From Desulfosarcina alkanivorans (GTDB lineage Bacteria; Desulfobacterota; Desulfobacteria; Desulfobacterales; Desulfosarcinaceae), in contig NZ_AP021874.1 in NCBI RefSeq assembly GCF_009688945.1, forward strand, positions 1,302,001-1,366,000: 64,000 nucleotides of DNA. Reading direction: 5' to 3'. Below are positions 1-8,235 of the stretch, one piece after another. A program made the translations under genes and the position numbers. The notes below the pieces were generated by a model. The model searched no databases and was not told where the DNA came from. It saw only the letters and a program-made list of their open reading frames with translations. Position 1 is the first letter of the stretch; each line of letters begins with the position of its first letter.

Positions 1-1
1 C

Positions 2-226
2 GGATTGATGACGGCCATCCATCACATCCTGGTCGTTCACGGCAGCAGCGATGAGACGGTTTCCGTTGAAAACGCCCGCACGATTTATCGGATGGCCGGG
101 GAGCCCAGGAAAAAACTGATATTGAACGACGGGGATCACCGGATCAGCAACCGCACACACCAGGAAATATTCATTCAGGCAGCCTTGAAATGGTTTGTGG
201 ATTGCTGCCCGCCCCCCGCAAAATAA
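2..226 (+). CDS. Alpha/beta hydrolase, C-terminal fragment (5' end outside window)
   Basis: Only the last ~75 codons are present; the reading frame is open to the left edge, so the start lies outside the window. The visible part fits the end of a serine hydrolase of the alpha/beta fold: an HGSSDETV segment carrying the usual acidic triad residue, a spacer with an ARTIYRMAG helix, then NDGDHRIS with the triad histidine and a final amphipathic helix ending in a WFVD motif. The nucleophile elbow is missing, so substrate and exact family (esterase, peptidase or lipase-like) cannot be told. No signal peptide can be judged. Confidence 0.7.
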   Translation, partial: GLMTAIHHILVVHGSSDETVSVENARTIYRMAGEPRKKLILNDGDHRISNRTHQEIFIQAALKWFVDCCPPPAK

Positions 227-230
227 AAAA

Positions 231-248
231 GCATCCCGCAGGCGATGC
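231..248 (+). terminator. Short hairpin after the hydrolase gene
   Basis: Five nucleotides after the hydrolase stop, GCATC pairs with GATGC around an 8-nt loop, preceded by an A-run and followed by a T-rich but interrupted stretch. Position and shape fit a weak intrinsic terminator, but the stem is short and the T tract imperfect. Confidence 0.35.
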
Positions 249-421
249 CTTATCTGTCTTCCATTTTTTATTAGTTAGTGCTCGTTCAGAAATAGGCAAA
301 TTGGGCCGAGATCAAGACGCGTGAAAAATTTTACCGCAGGCATATAGTTGATATTCCGAGGATAAAATTTTGAGCGCAACGCTGATATCGGACAAATTGG
401 CCATTTATGGATGGGCGCTAT

Positions 422-844
422 TTACCGACTGATAGCGCTATGAATCAATTCTTTCTGATAAGGTGTCAGTTTTTTGGCAAAGCGGACGCCGATACCGTCT
501 TGTTCAGTCCGGACGATGGTACCGGAGATTTTGAATGATTTTTGAAGCGACGGTACGGTAAAAATCAAGGATATTGATTGATTGGTGCGAAGCGGGGCAA
601 CCGTTTCAATAAACACGCCGCCGTTACTCAAGTTGTTGATAAAATCCTGATACACCCGATCTGACGTCGAATAATCCACCGGCAGGAAACAGGGGATTCT
701 GGAATCCTCACGGTAATCCAACTGTTCCCACTCATTGAGCAGTGCCTCCAGCATTTTTTTCCGCTGGGGACTCAGCTTGGCTACGGCTTGAATCAAACGA
801 TCAGTCAGTTTTTTTTCATCTTCCAGAATATCGATATCACTCAT
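422..844 (-). CDS. PilZ domain protein (probable c-di-GMP receptor)
   Basis: A 140-aa soluble protein. The N-terminal ~40 residues form a charged helical segment. They are followed by a PilZ domain with the RxxxR c-di-GMP-binding motif (R45-E-D-S-R49) and, about 25 residues later, the second motif in the form NxSxxG (N71, S73, G76) instead of the usual DxSxxG. The rest of the beta barrel (ISLIFTVP, FKISGTIVR, GIGVRF) follows the family pattern. PilZ proteins bind cyclic di-GMP and change partner activity, often in motility or exopolysaccharide control. It is a single gene facing the same way as the envelope module at 1.3-6.5 kb, but a 480-nt gap with a hairpin separates them, so shared transcription is unproven. 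Confidence 0.85.
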   Translation of the reverse strand: MSDIDILEDEKKLTDRLIQAVAKLSPQRKKMLEALLNEWEQLDYREDSRIPCFLPVDYSTSDRVYQDFINNLSNGGVFIETVAPLRTNQSISLIFTVPSLQKSFKISGTIVRTEQDGIGVRFAKKLTPYQKELIHSAISR

Positions 845-1097
845 AAGACACTTCCTATGAAAAAATTGTTGCGAAGATATACAGGCGGATCATTCAATTC
901 TAAATTAGCACGAGGATAGGAATATATATAATTCATACGGGAATTTATGTCAACGATGAGAAACCGGCCACAAGGGTTCGGCGTCTTGTTTTTTATGCCG
1001 GCAATCGATGAACCCGTAAAAAGTTGCATTTCCGACGGATTCGTAAATGCTTTTTCAGGCCAAACATGACCATATGGCCAAAAGCAACCTAAAAGAT

Positions 1098-1156
1098 GTT
1101 GGCGCGGCTTCCAGCTGCGATCATCCTATTGCTTCGCGGCTGAAAGCCGCGCCAAC
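1098..1156. repeat. REP-like long inverted repeat
   Basis: The left arm beginning GTTGGCGCGGCTT and the right arm ending AAGCCGCGCCAAC form a near-perfect ~18-bp stem with a ~23-nt loop, which itself can partly pair. It sits in the 293-nt space between the PilZ gene and the ATPase gene and is not followed by a clean T-run on either strand. GC-rich hairpins of this kind are typical of REP elements mobilised by RAYT transposases, and a RAYT gene is present at 21.6 kb; linking the two is inference. Confidence 0.6.
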
Positions 1157-1322
1157 AAAAAAAGACCCAGTTCCGGTTAGTTCCTTAGACGCCCGAGATC
1201 AGGATTTGTGAATCCCGAGGATACCGCTACCGCGGGAGACGTAGGCATCGTACTGACTGAACGCCGCAGCGGCGGGGGATTGGAGGACAGCGCAGATAAC
1301 GCCGTTTCTGTAAATTCGTCAA

Positions 1323-3032
1323 TCACTGGTTTGGGGATATGATCTCAATGACCACCTTGCGTTGCGACCCGCTATCGGATGAGGGCGCATTACCAGGCCC
1401 AGTGGCCCCCGGTCCCATGGCAATCGTGCTGATGGTTGAGTCCATGACGCCCCGTCCGACCAGATAGGTTTTCACCATATCCGCCCGGAATTCAGACAGC
1501 TTCAGGTTGTAGGCCCGCACACCGGAACTGTCGGTATATCCCCTTAGAACTAGGGTCGCCCCCGGATTCTGAAGACAATATCGGGCGATCAATTCTAGGA
1601 TGTCATAGGACTCACGGTCCAGTTTATTGGAGTTGAATCCGAAGCGAACCTCGGGGTAATCGCCAAATTTGGCTTTAATTTCCTGGAGAGAGATGCCAGC
1701 TGCGGACACGGTTTCGCCGTCAGCATCCATTGACGCGCGGGGCTGCTCCGTCCCACCTTCCGGCGCCGTACTTATTGGGGCAGGAGGCGATACGTCCGCG
1801 ATTTCAGGCGTCGCTGAAGCATGGTTTTTCTGCGACGACTCCGGGGATTCCGCCTGCAGGCCGGCGACCGAACGCTCAGCGGATGGAGCAGAATGGTCAA
1901 TTATTTCGCCTTTTTTATTAGGGTCATGGACGACCGCGCCGGTCCGTACAGCGTTTTCCTTTTGGATTTTTTTCGTTACAGCAATTTCGGTTTCATCGGG
2001 GGAGACACGCCCACGGTCGATCGCCGTCGTCCGCTGCTGGTTCATAATGAAGAGGGCAATCAGGCTGATCCAGATGACCAGTACCACGAAAAATGCAATC
2101 ACCAGAGGGCGACTGAACTGTCTCCTCCCGTCATCAACCACTCCCGGCACGTTTTCCATCGATGCCGCGACTGCCGGTTTTTCGTCTGCCGCCTCGGGGG
2201 TGGCCATGCTTTTTTGTATGGGCGTACCATAGGGAATTTTCAGTTCCCTGGCGCACTCGCCGACGATTTTTTCATTGATCTTTCTTTTCTCTTTTACGTA
2301 GCCCGTCAGCAATGCCTGGTCACAGATGATATTGATCAGCCGGGGAAAGCCATTTGAGAATTTAAAGACCGATTTGATCGCCCCGGACGTGAAGATACTC
2401 TCAGTTGATCCGGCGACCTTGAGGCGAAACCGGATGTATTCATTCGTTTCCGATTCAGACAAGGCCGAAATGTTATAATTTATCGTGATACGCTGACGAA
2501 TGGCACGGTTGCGGGGCCTGAGGATGATATCGTTGAATTCGCTCTGCCCGACGAAAAAAATATTGATCAGCTTGGTATTGAATTTTTCGATATTGGACAG
2601 CAGCCGGACCTCTTCCAGCAGTTTCTGGTTGAGATGCTGGCACTCATCGATAATGAGAAGCGTCTGTTTGTTCTGTTTGTGAACGCCGAGCAGATAGTTT
2701 TTCAGATAGATGAGAAAATCACCCTTGCTCTTGAAGCGTTTATCCATTTCAAAAGAATCGGCGACAAAGTTGAAAAAATCCATCTTTGCCAGGCCGGGGT
2801 CGGTGACCAGGGCCACAAGCACATCATCTCCCAGGCTGTCGATGAGGGCATTGAGAAGTGTTGTTTTTCCGGTCCCCACGTCACCGGTAAGCAGCAAAAA
2901 CCCCTTGTTGTCAAGGATGCCGTATTTTAATACCGCCAGGGCTTCTTTGTGCTTTTCACCCAGCCACAAAAATTTCGGATCGGTGCTGATCTGAAAAGGT
3001 TTAAGGTGCAGCTTGTAAAAATCAAGATACAT
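1323..3032 (-). CDS. AAA ATPase (ExeA/exosortase-locus type) fused to a C-terminal OmpA-like domain
   Basis: 569 aa. Residues 1-270 form an ExeA-like AAA ATPase: the family start YLDFYKLHLKPFQISTDP, Walker A GDVGTGKTT (50-58), Walker B LLIIDE (125-130) and a sensor-like FFVGQ. A single transmembrane helix spans 309-330. A Pro/Ala/Ser-rich linker (~340-455) follows, then an OmpA/MotB-type peptidoglycan-binding domain (461-569) with VRFGFNSNKL, GYTDSSG and LSEFRADMVKTYL. This gives a cytoplasmic ATPase, one inner-membrane span and a periplasmic wall-binding end. Related ATPases occur in exosortase/PEP-CTERM glycan loci and with type II secretion (ExeA), where peptidoglycan remodelling is the proposed role. 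It is last in a three-gene minus-strand set, 13 nt after the coiled-coil gene. Confidence 0.85.
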   Translation of the reverse strand: MYLDFYKLHLKPFQISTDPKFLWLGEKHKEALAVLKYGILDNKGFLLLTGDVGTGKTTLLNALIDSLGDDVLVALVTDPGLAKMDFFNFVADSFEMDKRFKSKGDFLIYLKNYLLGVHKQNKQTLLIIDECQHLNQKLLEEVRLLSNIEKFNTKLINIFFVGQSEFNDIILRPRNRAIRQRITINYNISALSESETNEYIRFRLKVAGSTESIFTSGAIKSVFKFSNGFPRLINIICDQALLTGYVKEKRKINEKIVGECARELKIPYGTPIQKSMATPEAADEKPAVAASMENVPGVVDDGRRQFSRPLVIAFFVVLVIWISLIALFIMNQQRTTAIDRGRVSPDETEIAVTKKIQKENAVRTGAVVHDPNKKGEIIDHSAPSAERSVAGLQAESPESSQKNHASATPEIADVSPPAPISTAPEGGTEQPRASMDADGETVSAAGISLQEIKAKFGDYPEVRFGFNSNKLDRESYDILELIARYCLQNPGATLVLRGYTDSSGVRAYNLKLSEFRADMVKTYLVGRGVMDSTISTIAMGPGATGPGNAPSSDSGSQRKVVIEIISPNQ

Positions 3033-3045
3033 GGTAATTTCTTAT

Positions 3046-4194
3046 TCAGCGTTTGTCGAGAAACGCCAGATCCTTGTTTTGGGTCAGTTTGGTGCCGATA
3101 ACCAGGACCTCCACCCGGTTGCCGGCAAGCTTTCGGAAATACAACCGCCCCTTGTATGCGAAAATCACCTCGAAAACCGTTTCCCGGTTTTTTCTGCCAA
3201 AAACCTTGCGCTTGATTTGAACGATCGCGGGGTCGTCGTTGAGCTGGTGAACCACCTCTTCCGCCTTGATCTTCATCTCTTCGGTAAGCGCCACAAACCC
3301 TTCGATGGCCCTGTCATGAAAATCTGTTTTTTTATACAAGGTGCCGAACCGCTTTTTAACGACATCAACACCTTTGAGCGATTTTCGATTTTTGAGTTCA
3401 TGGTCCCTTTCAAACTGCTTTATGGTTTCCCGTAAGGCATTGATCTCCTGAACCTGGTCGTCCTGCTGGGACAGGGTTTCGCTGATTTTTTCCTCCAGTG
3501 CCACCAGTTCGTCCATCATTTCGTCTTCGGTGGCGGTTGCCTTTTGGCGTTCATGATCCAGCTCCGTCTTCATCGAATTAATTTTTTCTGAAAGCAGGTC
3601 GCGCTGCGATTCAAGTCGTTCAAGCTGGACAAGGCGTTGTCGGCGCTCATCGGCCAGGCTGTCGATAATTCCCTGCCGGGCCCGCTCCTCTTCACCGATC
3701 CTTAACATGCCGCGCCGGTAAGACAGGAAAAAAACCAGCAGCGAGGCAGCGACACAGGCGAAAAGGATGCAGTTGGCAATCAGGGTATTGTGCTCGACGG
3801 TGACGTCAACGGTTTTTATCAACCCGTCATTGAGCATCCTGAAGTTCTCCCTGGCCACGTCAATGCTGCTGACCCCGCTGAAACCCGAACCCGGACCATC
3901 GTAGGCATCGGGGTACAGGTAGACGCCGTCGGCCGTTTTCACCGTTACATTGACACGCCCCCCCCAGCGGGGCAGTTTCCGGGTGGCCAGGAAGGCGTCG
4001 ACGTTCTCCCGGATGACGTCCTGGAGCGTGACGCTGCCGTCGAACAGATAGCGGGTATCACCGGTATACATGGCCGCCAGTTCTTCATCGTACCGTGCAC
4101 CCATGGTCTGTTCTATCTGCTGGATTGAGAAAACATAAACCAGCGGCGGTAAGAGGATGCACAGAATCAGTGTTTTAATGGGGAAATGGCGCAT
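3046..4194 (-). CDS. Two-TM coiled-coil membrane protein of unknown function
   Basis: 382 aa from the ATG at 4194, which is preceded by AGGAAGACCC. An upstream extension of this frame (to 4326) would run back into the TPR gene and has no Shine-Dalgarno site, so it is rejected. TM1 lies at ~7-24 and TM2 at ~137-159, enclosing a ~110-residue periplasmic domain rich in Tyr/Asp/Gly. After TM2 comes a long cytoplasmic coiled coil (~165-285, repeated EE/LEKE/QRDLL patterns) and a basic C-terminal domain (~290-382). The topology resembles a sensor or scaffold without a recognisable output domain. It sits between the TPR lipoprotein and the ATPase-OmpA fusion, which suggests one envelope complex. Function unknown. 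Confidence 0.75.
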   Translation of the reverse strand: MRHFPIKTLILCILLPPLVYVFSIQQIEQTMGARYDEELAAMYTGDTRYLFDGSVTLQDVIRENVDAFLATRKLPRWGGRVNVTVKTADGVYLYPDAYDGPGSGFSGVSSIDVARENFRMLNDGLIKTVDVTVEHNTLIANCILFACVAASLLVFFLSYRRGMLRIGEEERARQGIIDSLADERRQRLVQLERLESQRDLLSEKINSMKTELDHERQKATATEDEMMDELVALEEKISETLSQQDDQVQEINALRETIKQFERDHELKNRKSLKGVDVVKKRFGTLYKKTDFHDRAIEGFVALTEEMKIKAEEVVHQLNDDPAIVQIKRKVFGRKNRETVFEVIFAYKGRLYFRKLAGNRVEVLVIGTKLTQNKDLAFLDKR

Positions 4195-4225
4195 GGGTCT
4201 TCCTGAAAAGGGGTACCGATCGATT

Positions 4226-6508
4226 TTACATCTCGGACAACATCCGCTTCGCCTCATCGACACCGTCGAAGGTCGTGTCCAGTGCGAGCGCCTTTTCCAG
4301 GTAGGATTTGGCACGCTCCTTTTCACCTTTTTGAAACAAGGCGGCCCCCAGGTGGTAATTCACCGTGGCATTTTCAGGCAGCTTTTCCAGGCTGTCGGAA
4401 AATTCCTGGGCGGCATTTCCATACAGGCCTTTCTTGTAATAGATCCAGCCGAGCGTATCCATTACACTGGGGTCGTCGGGCAGCTTTTCCTTGGCAATCC
4501 TGGCGAAATTCAAGGCCTCATCGATCTGATCCTCACGGGATGACAGCAGGTAGGCCAGGTTATTGGCGGCCGGCGCAAACTGCGGATTGATTTCCAATGC
4601 GGCCCGGTAGTGCTTTTCCGACATATGATACTTTTTCTGCATATCATAGATGGTGCCCAGCAACATGTGGGGTCCGGCCTGGTCGGGATTTTTGGCCAGA
4701 ATGGCATTGTATTGGTCGATGGCCTTCTGCTGTTTCTTACCGGACAGGTAGATCCTCGCCAGTGCATAGTATGGTGGCATAAAATCCGGATTGTCCGCTA
4801 TGGCCCGCGAAAAGGCCTTTTCCGCAGCCTCGGTTCGCTTCTGGGCCAGGAACAGGCCTCCCTTCAGGTTGTTGATGACGGCCTGATGAACACGTGAATC
4901 ACCGACTTTTTCCAACTGGTCGTCGCACGCTCTCAAGGCGATATCCAGTTCCCCTTTGGCGCCATAAACCAGGACCAGATTGGTGAATACATCCATCAGC
5001 ATGGGATTGCGCGCCAGGGCGGCATTGAAGCTTTCCATGGCGCCGTCATAGTCTTTCAGCGATCGCTGCAGAAGTCCCAGCCGATAGTAGCCGGCGGGAT
5101 TTTCCGGCTTTTCGGCGATGAGGGTTTTATAGGCCACTTCCGCTTCGGCGTTTTTCCCCTGGGCCATGAGCGCGTTGCCCAGCATCATCCGGGCGCGGTA
5201 ATCCTTGGGGTTCAGGGCCAGGATCTCGGCACTCTCCTTCTGGGCCGTTTCGAAATCCCGTTCACGCAGGGCGATGTCTGCCAGCAGCATTTTGGCTTTC
5301 ACCAGCTGGGGGTTGAGTTCGACCGATTTGACCAGGGAGGTCTTGGCCACCTGCATTTCCTCCTTGCCCAGGTGGGAAACGCCTTTCAGGTAATGGGCCC
5401 GGGAAGAGCGCGGTTCTTCCTTGATCAACTGGTCAAAGATGCCAATGGCCTCGGGGAAATCTTTATTGAAAACAGCAATTTCACCTTTCATCATCCGGGC
5501 GGGGAAAAAATTGGGCCGTTCTTCGAGCACCCGGGTCAGGTATCGTTCCGCCTCGTCCATCTGCTGGCGCTTTAAAAAGAAACCGGCCATGGTGGTCATG
5601 ATATTGATGTCATCCGGCTTGACCGTCAGCGCCTTTTCATACATGCCAAGCGTCTGGTCCACGTTGCCCGACGCGTCGTAAAAGCCGGCGGCAACCATGT
5701 AAGGCTTGATTTCATCCGGACTGATCTCTATCGCCTTGAGATAGGCGCGTTCCGCCTCGTCCGGTTGTTTCATCTGAAAGAAGAAGTTGCCGAGAATGAT
5801 GTACAGATCCGCATTGCCGGGATTTAATTCGATGCTCTTTTCAATCTGGGCCCGGGCCTCGTCAAAGGCCTTCCGGCCCGTGTAAAACCTTGCCAGTTCG
5901 AGCCGCGGCTTGATAGCTGCCGGGTCCAGGTGAACCGCACTCATCAATTGGGATTCGGCCTCGTCGAGTTTGCCCTGGCGTGCATATATGCGGGCCAGCC
6001 CCATGTAGGCACGACTTTGGGTGCTGTCCAGTTCGAGGATTTTTTCAAATACGGACGCGGCCTCGTAAAGGTTTTTTTCCAGGTCGTAGAGCCCGGCCAT
6101 CAAAAACAGGGCCTCGATGTTGGTCGGCTCTTTGGCAAGCACCGCCTCGACTTTTTCACGGGATTCGTCCGTTTTCTTGCCCAGCATATAAAAGGTGGCC
6201 AGTTTGAGCGCCGCATCGATGTTTTCCGGGTCGAGTTTGGCCACCATGGTGTATTCCCTGAAGGCGCCCCGGGGATCCCCCAGTTTCAGGTAGGTTTCAC
6301 CCAACCGTTCGTAGGCATCCACAAACTCCGGATCGATCTGTATGGCGTTGCGAAACTCCAGCTCGGCACTTTTATACTCCCCATTTTGAAAATAGGTCTC
6401 CCCTTTTTCAAAATGGGATATTTTTTTCTCTTCGTCGGATGAACACCCTGTAAGCACAAATACCGACACCATCATTACAGCCATGATTTCAGCCATGCGA
6501 CGTTTCAT
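4226..6508 (-). CDS. Large TPR-repeat lipoprotein
   Basis: 760 aa. The N-terminus is a lipoprotein signal with a lipobox (VFVLTGC, Cys at ~22), followed by about twenty consecutive TPR units of ~34 residues with the W/LGxx(Y/L)xxxG, Axxx(F/Y)xxAI and P patterns, through to residue ~755. Protein-interaction superhelices of this size anchored at the membrane are common beside exosortase/polysaccharide export genes (PrsT-like). With no exosortase in the window that assignment is only an analogy. It is the first gene of the minus-strand module; a 32-nt gap separates it from the coiled-coil gene. No enzymatic motif is visible. Confidence 0.85.
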   Translation of the reverse strand: MKRRMAEIMAVMMVSVFVLTGCSSDEEKKISHFEKGETYFQNGEYKSAELEFRNAIQIDPEFVDAYERLGETYLKLGDPRGAFREYTMVAKLDPENIDAALKLATFYMLGKKTDESREKVEAVLAKEPTNIEALFLMAGLYDLEKNLYEAASVFEKILELDSTQSRAYMGLARIYARQGKLDEAESQLMSAVHLDPAAIKPRLELARFYTGRKAFDEARAQIEKSIELNPGNADLYIILGNFFFQMKQPDEAERAYLKAIEISPDEIKPYMVAAGFYDASGNVDQTLGMYEKALTVKPDDINIMTTMAGFFLKRQQMDEAERYLTRVLEERPNFFPARMMKGEIAVFNKDFPEAIGIFDQLIKEEPRSSRAHYLKGVSHLGKEEMQVAKTSLVKSVELNPQLVKAKMLLADIALRERDFETAQKESAEILALNPKDYRARMMLGNALMAQGKNAEAEVAYKTLIAEKPENPAGYYRLGLLQRSLKDYDGAMESFNAALARNPMLMDVFTNLVLVYGAKGELDIALRACDDQLEKVGDSRVHQAVINNLKGGLFLAQKRTEAAEKAFSRAIADNPDFMPPYYALARIYLSGKKQQKAIDQYNAILAKNPDQAGPHMLLGTIYDMQKKYHMSEKHYRAALEINPQFAPAANNLAYLLSSREDQIDEALNFARIAKEKLPDDPSVMDTLGWIYYKKGLYGNAAQEFSDSLEKLPENATVNYHLGAALFQKGEKERAKSYLEKALALDTTFDGVDEAKRMLSEM

Positions 6509-6775
6509 TCAATCTCTCCCGTGATTGTATTTTTTCCAGCGCCCAGCGGCATATGAGCGAAACACCTTGGGGGCATAATACCGCATCTGGTATTCACGTA
6601 ATAGCATGGATACTATATATGGTATTTGTCCAGTAAAGGTCATTTGGCCGGATTTCGTTTTACGCACTATTTTTACCATGATACCGGGCCGATCAATTCA
6701 TTGAAAACGGTCGTCTGCCCCAATCCCGATCATCGGGCATGGATAGCCTCATAAAAACGCATTTTCAGGACATGA

Positions 6776-6802
6776 CCCTATACCCACCTGAAAGGTATAG
6801 GG
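6776..6802 (-). terminator. Hairpin downstream of galE
   Basis: CCCTATACC and GGTATAGGG form a perfect 9-bp stem with a 9-nt loop, 40 nt past the galE stop. No strong T tract follows on the minus strand, so it may be a 3'-end stabiliser or weak terminator. The rest of the 333-nt space (6509-6841) shows only short AT-rich near-palindromes around 6579-6625 and no gene. Confidence 0.45.
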
Positions 6803-6841
6803 CAAACCGCCGACAATCGCAACCGGTTCAGTTGGGCCAGA

Positions 6842-7831
6842 TCAATGCGCCTGCTTCAGGTGCCAGTTCCAAGCCGTCCGGATGATCGTTCGCAGGCTTG
6901 CATAGGCCGGCTTCCAGCCCAGTGCGTGTTTGATTTTCTCGGAACTGGCAACCAGAATCGCCGGGTCGCCGGGTCGCCGGGGACCGGTGACCACCGGGAT
7001 CTCTTTTCCGGTTACGGACCGGGCGGCAGCGATCACTTCGTTCACCGAATACCCGTTGCTGCTCCCCAGGTTGTATGTTGCGCTGTCGGCACCCTGCATC
7101 AATGCATCCAGGGCCAGCAGGTGGGCCCTGGCCAGATCGTTGACATGCACGTAATCCCTGACGCAGGTACCATCGGTGGTGGCATAATCGGTGCCGAACA
7201 CCCGGATATGGTCGATCAGGCCGCTGGCCGCCTGGAGAACGATGGGGATCAGGTGCGTTTCCGGATCGTGAAGCTCGCCGATATCGCCGGCGTCATCGGC
7301 ACCGGCGGCATTGAAATAACGAAGCACCGTATGCTTGAGTCCGTATGCCGCATCGCAATCAGCCAGCAGGCGCTCCACGGCCAGCTTGGTGTTGCCATAA
7401 GGGTTGGTCGGCAGGCACGGATGGTCTTCGGTGATGGGAATCGCCGTCGGTTCGCCGTATACGGCGGCGGTGGATGAAAAAATGAACCGCCTGACATCGT
7501 GCCGTACCATGGCCTCCAGCAGGGTCAGCGTTTCGGCCAGGTTGTTGCGGTAATATACCAGCGGCTGGTTCACGGATTGGCCGACCTGGGAAAAGGCCGC
7601 AAAGTGCATGACCGCATCGAAATCGTGCCCGGCAAACAGGCGATCCAGCACTTCGGCGTCACCCAGGCTGCCCGGGACGAGTTCACCACCGGGAACCAGC
7701 TTGCGGTTGCCGGTGGACAGGTTGTCCAGTATGACGACGTCATACCGGGCCGCGAGCAGCTGGCGCACCATGTGCGAACCGATGTACCCTGCCCCGCCGA
7801 CCACCAGAATGGTTCCATTTTTATTTGGCAT
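6842..7831 (-). CDS. galE: UDP-glucose 4-epimerase
   Basis: 329 aa, the normal GalE length. The N-terminal NAD-binding Rossmann motif is GGAGYIGSH (residues ~12-20). The catalytic pair is present as FSSTAAVYG and YGNTK (YxxxK), followed by the family sequence LRYFNAAGAD and a C-terminal sugar-binding part with GTDYATTDGTCVRDYVHV. The enzyme interconverts UDP-glucose and UDP-galactose, supplying galactose units for surface glycans. The ATG at 7831 has no recognisable Shine-Dalgarno sequence; upstream on its strand lies the 9-bp tandem repeat array. It is downstream of the APS-kinase fusion on the same strand and may be co-transcribed across that array. Confidence 0.95.
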   Translation of the reverse strand: MPNKNGTILVVGGAGYIGSHMVRQLLAARYDVVILDNLSTGNRKLVPGGELVPGSLGDAEVLDRLFAGHDFDAVMHFAAFSQVGQSVNQPLVYYRNNLAETLTLLEAMVRHDVRRFIFSSTAAVYGEPTAIPITEDHPCLPTNPYGNTKLAVERLLADCDAAYGLKHTVLRYFNAAGADDAGDIGELHDPETHLIPIVLQAASGLIDHIRVFGTDYATTDGTCVRDYVHVNDLARAHLLALDALMQGADSATYNLGSSNGYSVNEVIAAARSVTGKEIPVVTGPRRPGDPAILVASSEKIKHALGWKPAYASLRTIIRTAWNWHLKQAH

Positions 7832-7840
7832 GGCTTTGGT

Positions 7841-8055
7841 TTGTTGAGTTTGTTGAGTTTATTGAGTTTATTGAGTTTATTGGGTTTATTGAGTTTATTG
7901 AGTTTATTGAGTTTATTGAGTTTATTGAGTTTGTTGGGTTTGTTGGGTTTGTTGGGTTTGTTGGGTTTGTTGGGTTTGTTGGGTTTGTTGGGTTTATTGA
8001 GTTCGTTGGGTTCGTTGGGTTTATTGGGTTCGTTGGGTTCGTTGGGTTCGTTCGG
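7841..8055. repeat. 9-bp tandem repeat array (about 24 units)
   Basis: Units are variants of TTGTTGAGT: first TTGTTGAGT, then TTATTGAGT, then a block of TTGTTGGGT, ending with TTCGTTGGG. Because the period is a multiple of three the plus strand stays open and would encode a monotonous F-V/I-E/G peptide. There is no ribosome-binding site and no homology, so it is not called as a gene. On the minus strand it is an A/C-rich tract that forms the leader of galE, ending ten nucleotides before its ATG. Graded unit variants suggest growth by slippage or unequal crossing over. Confidence 0.95.
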
Positions 8056-8070
8056 CAGGCAACGGTTCGT

Positions 8071-8224
8071 CCTCTCGTCCTCTCGTCCTCTCGTCCCCTT
8101 GAATCCTTGAATCCTTGAATCCTTGAATCCTTGAATCCTTGAAGCCTTGAAGCCTCGAATCCTCGAATCCTCGAATCCTTGAATCCTTGAAGCCTCGAAT
8201 CCTCGAATCCTCGGGCCCTCGGGC
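8071..8224. repeat. 8-bp tandem repeat array (3 + 16 units)
   Basis: Three units of CCTCTCGT (8071-8094) are followed by sixteen units of CCTTGAAT and its variants CCTTGAAG, CCTCGAAT and CCTCGGGC (8097-8224). On the minus strand each unit reads ATTCAAGG or ATTCGAGG. The array starts 12 nt past the stop of the APS-kinase fusion gene and adjoins the 9-bp array, so almost the whole 404-nt spacer to galE is repetitive. Confidence 0.95.
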
Positions 8225-8235
8225 CCTCAGTTCCA

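Noticed and set aside
841..1029. 62-codon minus-strand frame before the PilZ gene
   Set aside because: No ribosome-binding site, no recognisable domain, and it merely abuts the PilZ start.
1821..2357. Long plus-strand frames opposite the ATPase-OmpA gene
   Set aside because: Antisense shadows created by GC-rich codon usage; no conserved motifs.
4194..4326. 44-residue N-terminal extension of the coiled-coil membrane protein
   Set aside because: It overlaps the TPR gene, is not hydrophobic or conserved-looking, and the internal ATG has a good Shine-Dalgarno site.
6579..6625. Sigma-70 promoter for the TPR lipoprotein gene
   Set aside because: AT-rich near-palindromes are present, but no -35/-10 pair with proper spacing could be fixed by eye.
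7825..8118. 97-codon plus-strand frame through the repeats (FVEFIEF... peptide)
   Set aside because: Product of a 9-bp tandem repeat that keeps any frame open; its start lies antisense over the galE start and no translation signal exists.
7841..8224. CRISPR array or phage att site
   Set aside because: Units are contiguous 8- and 9-mers without spacers.
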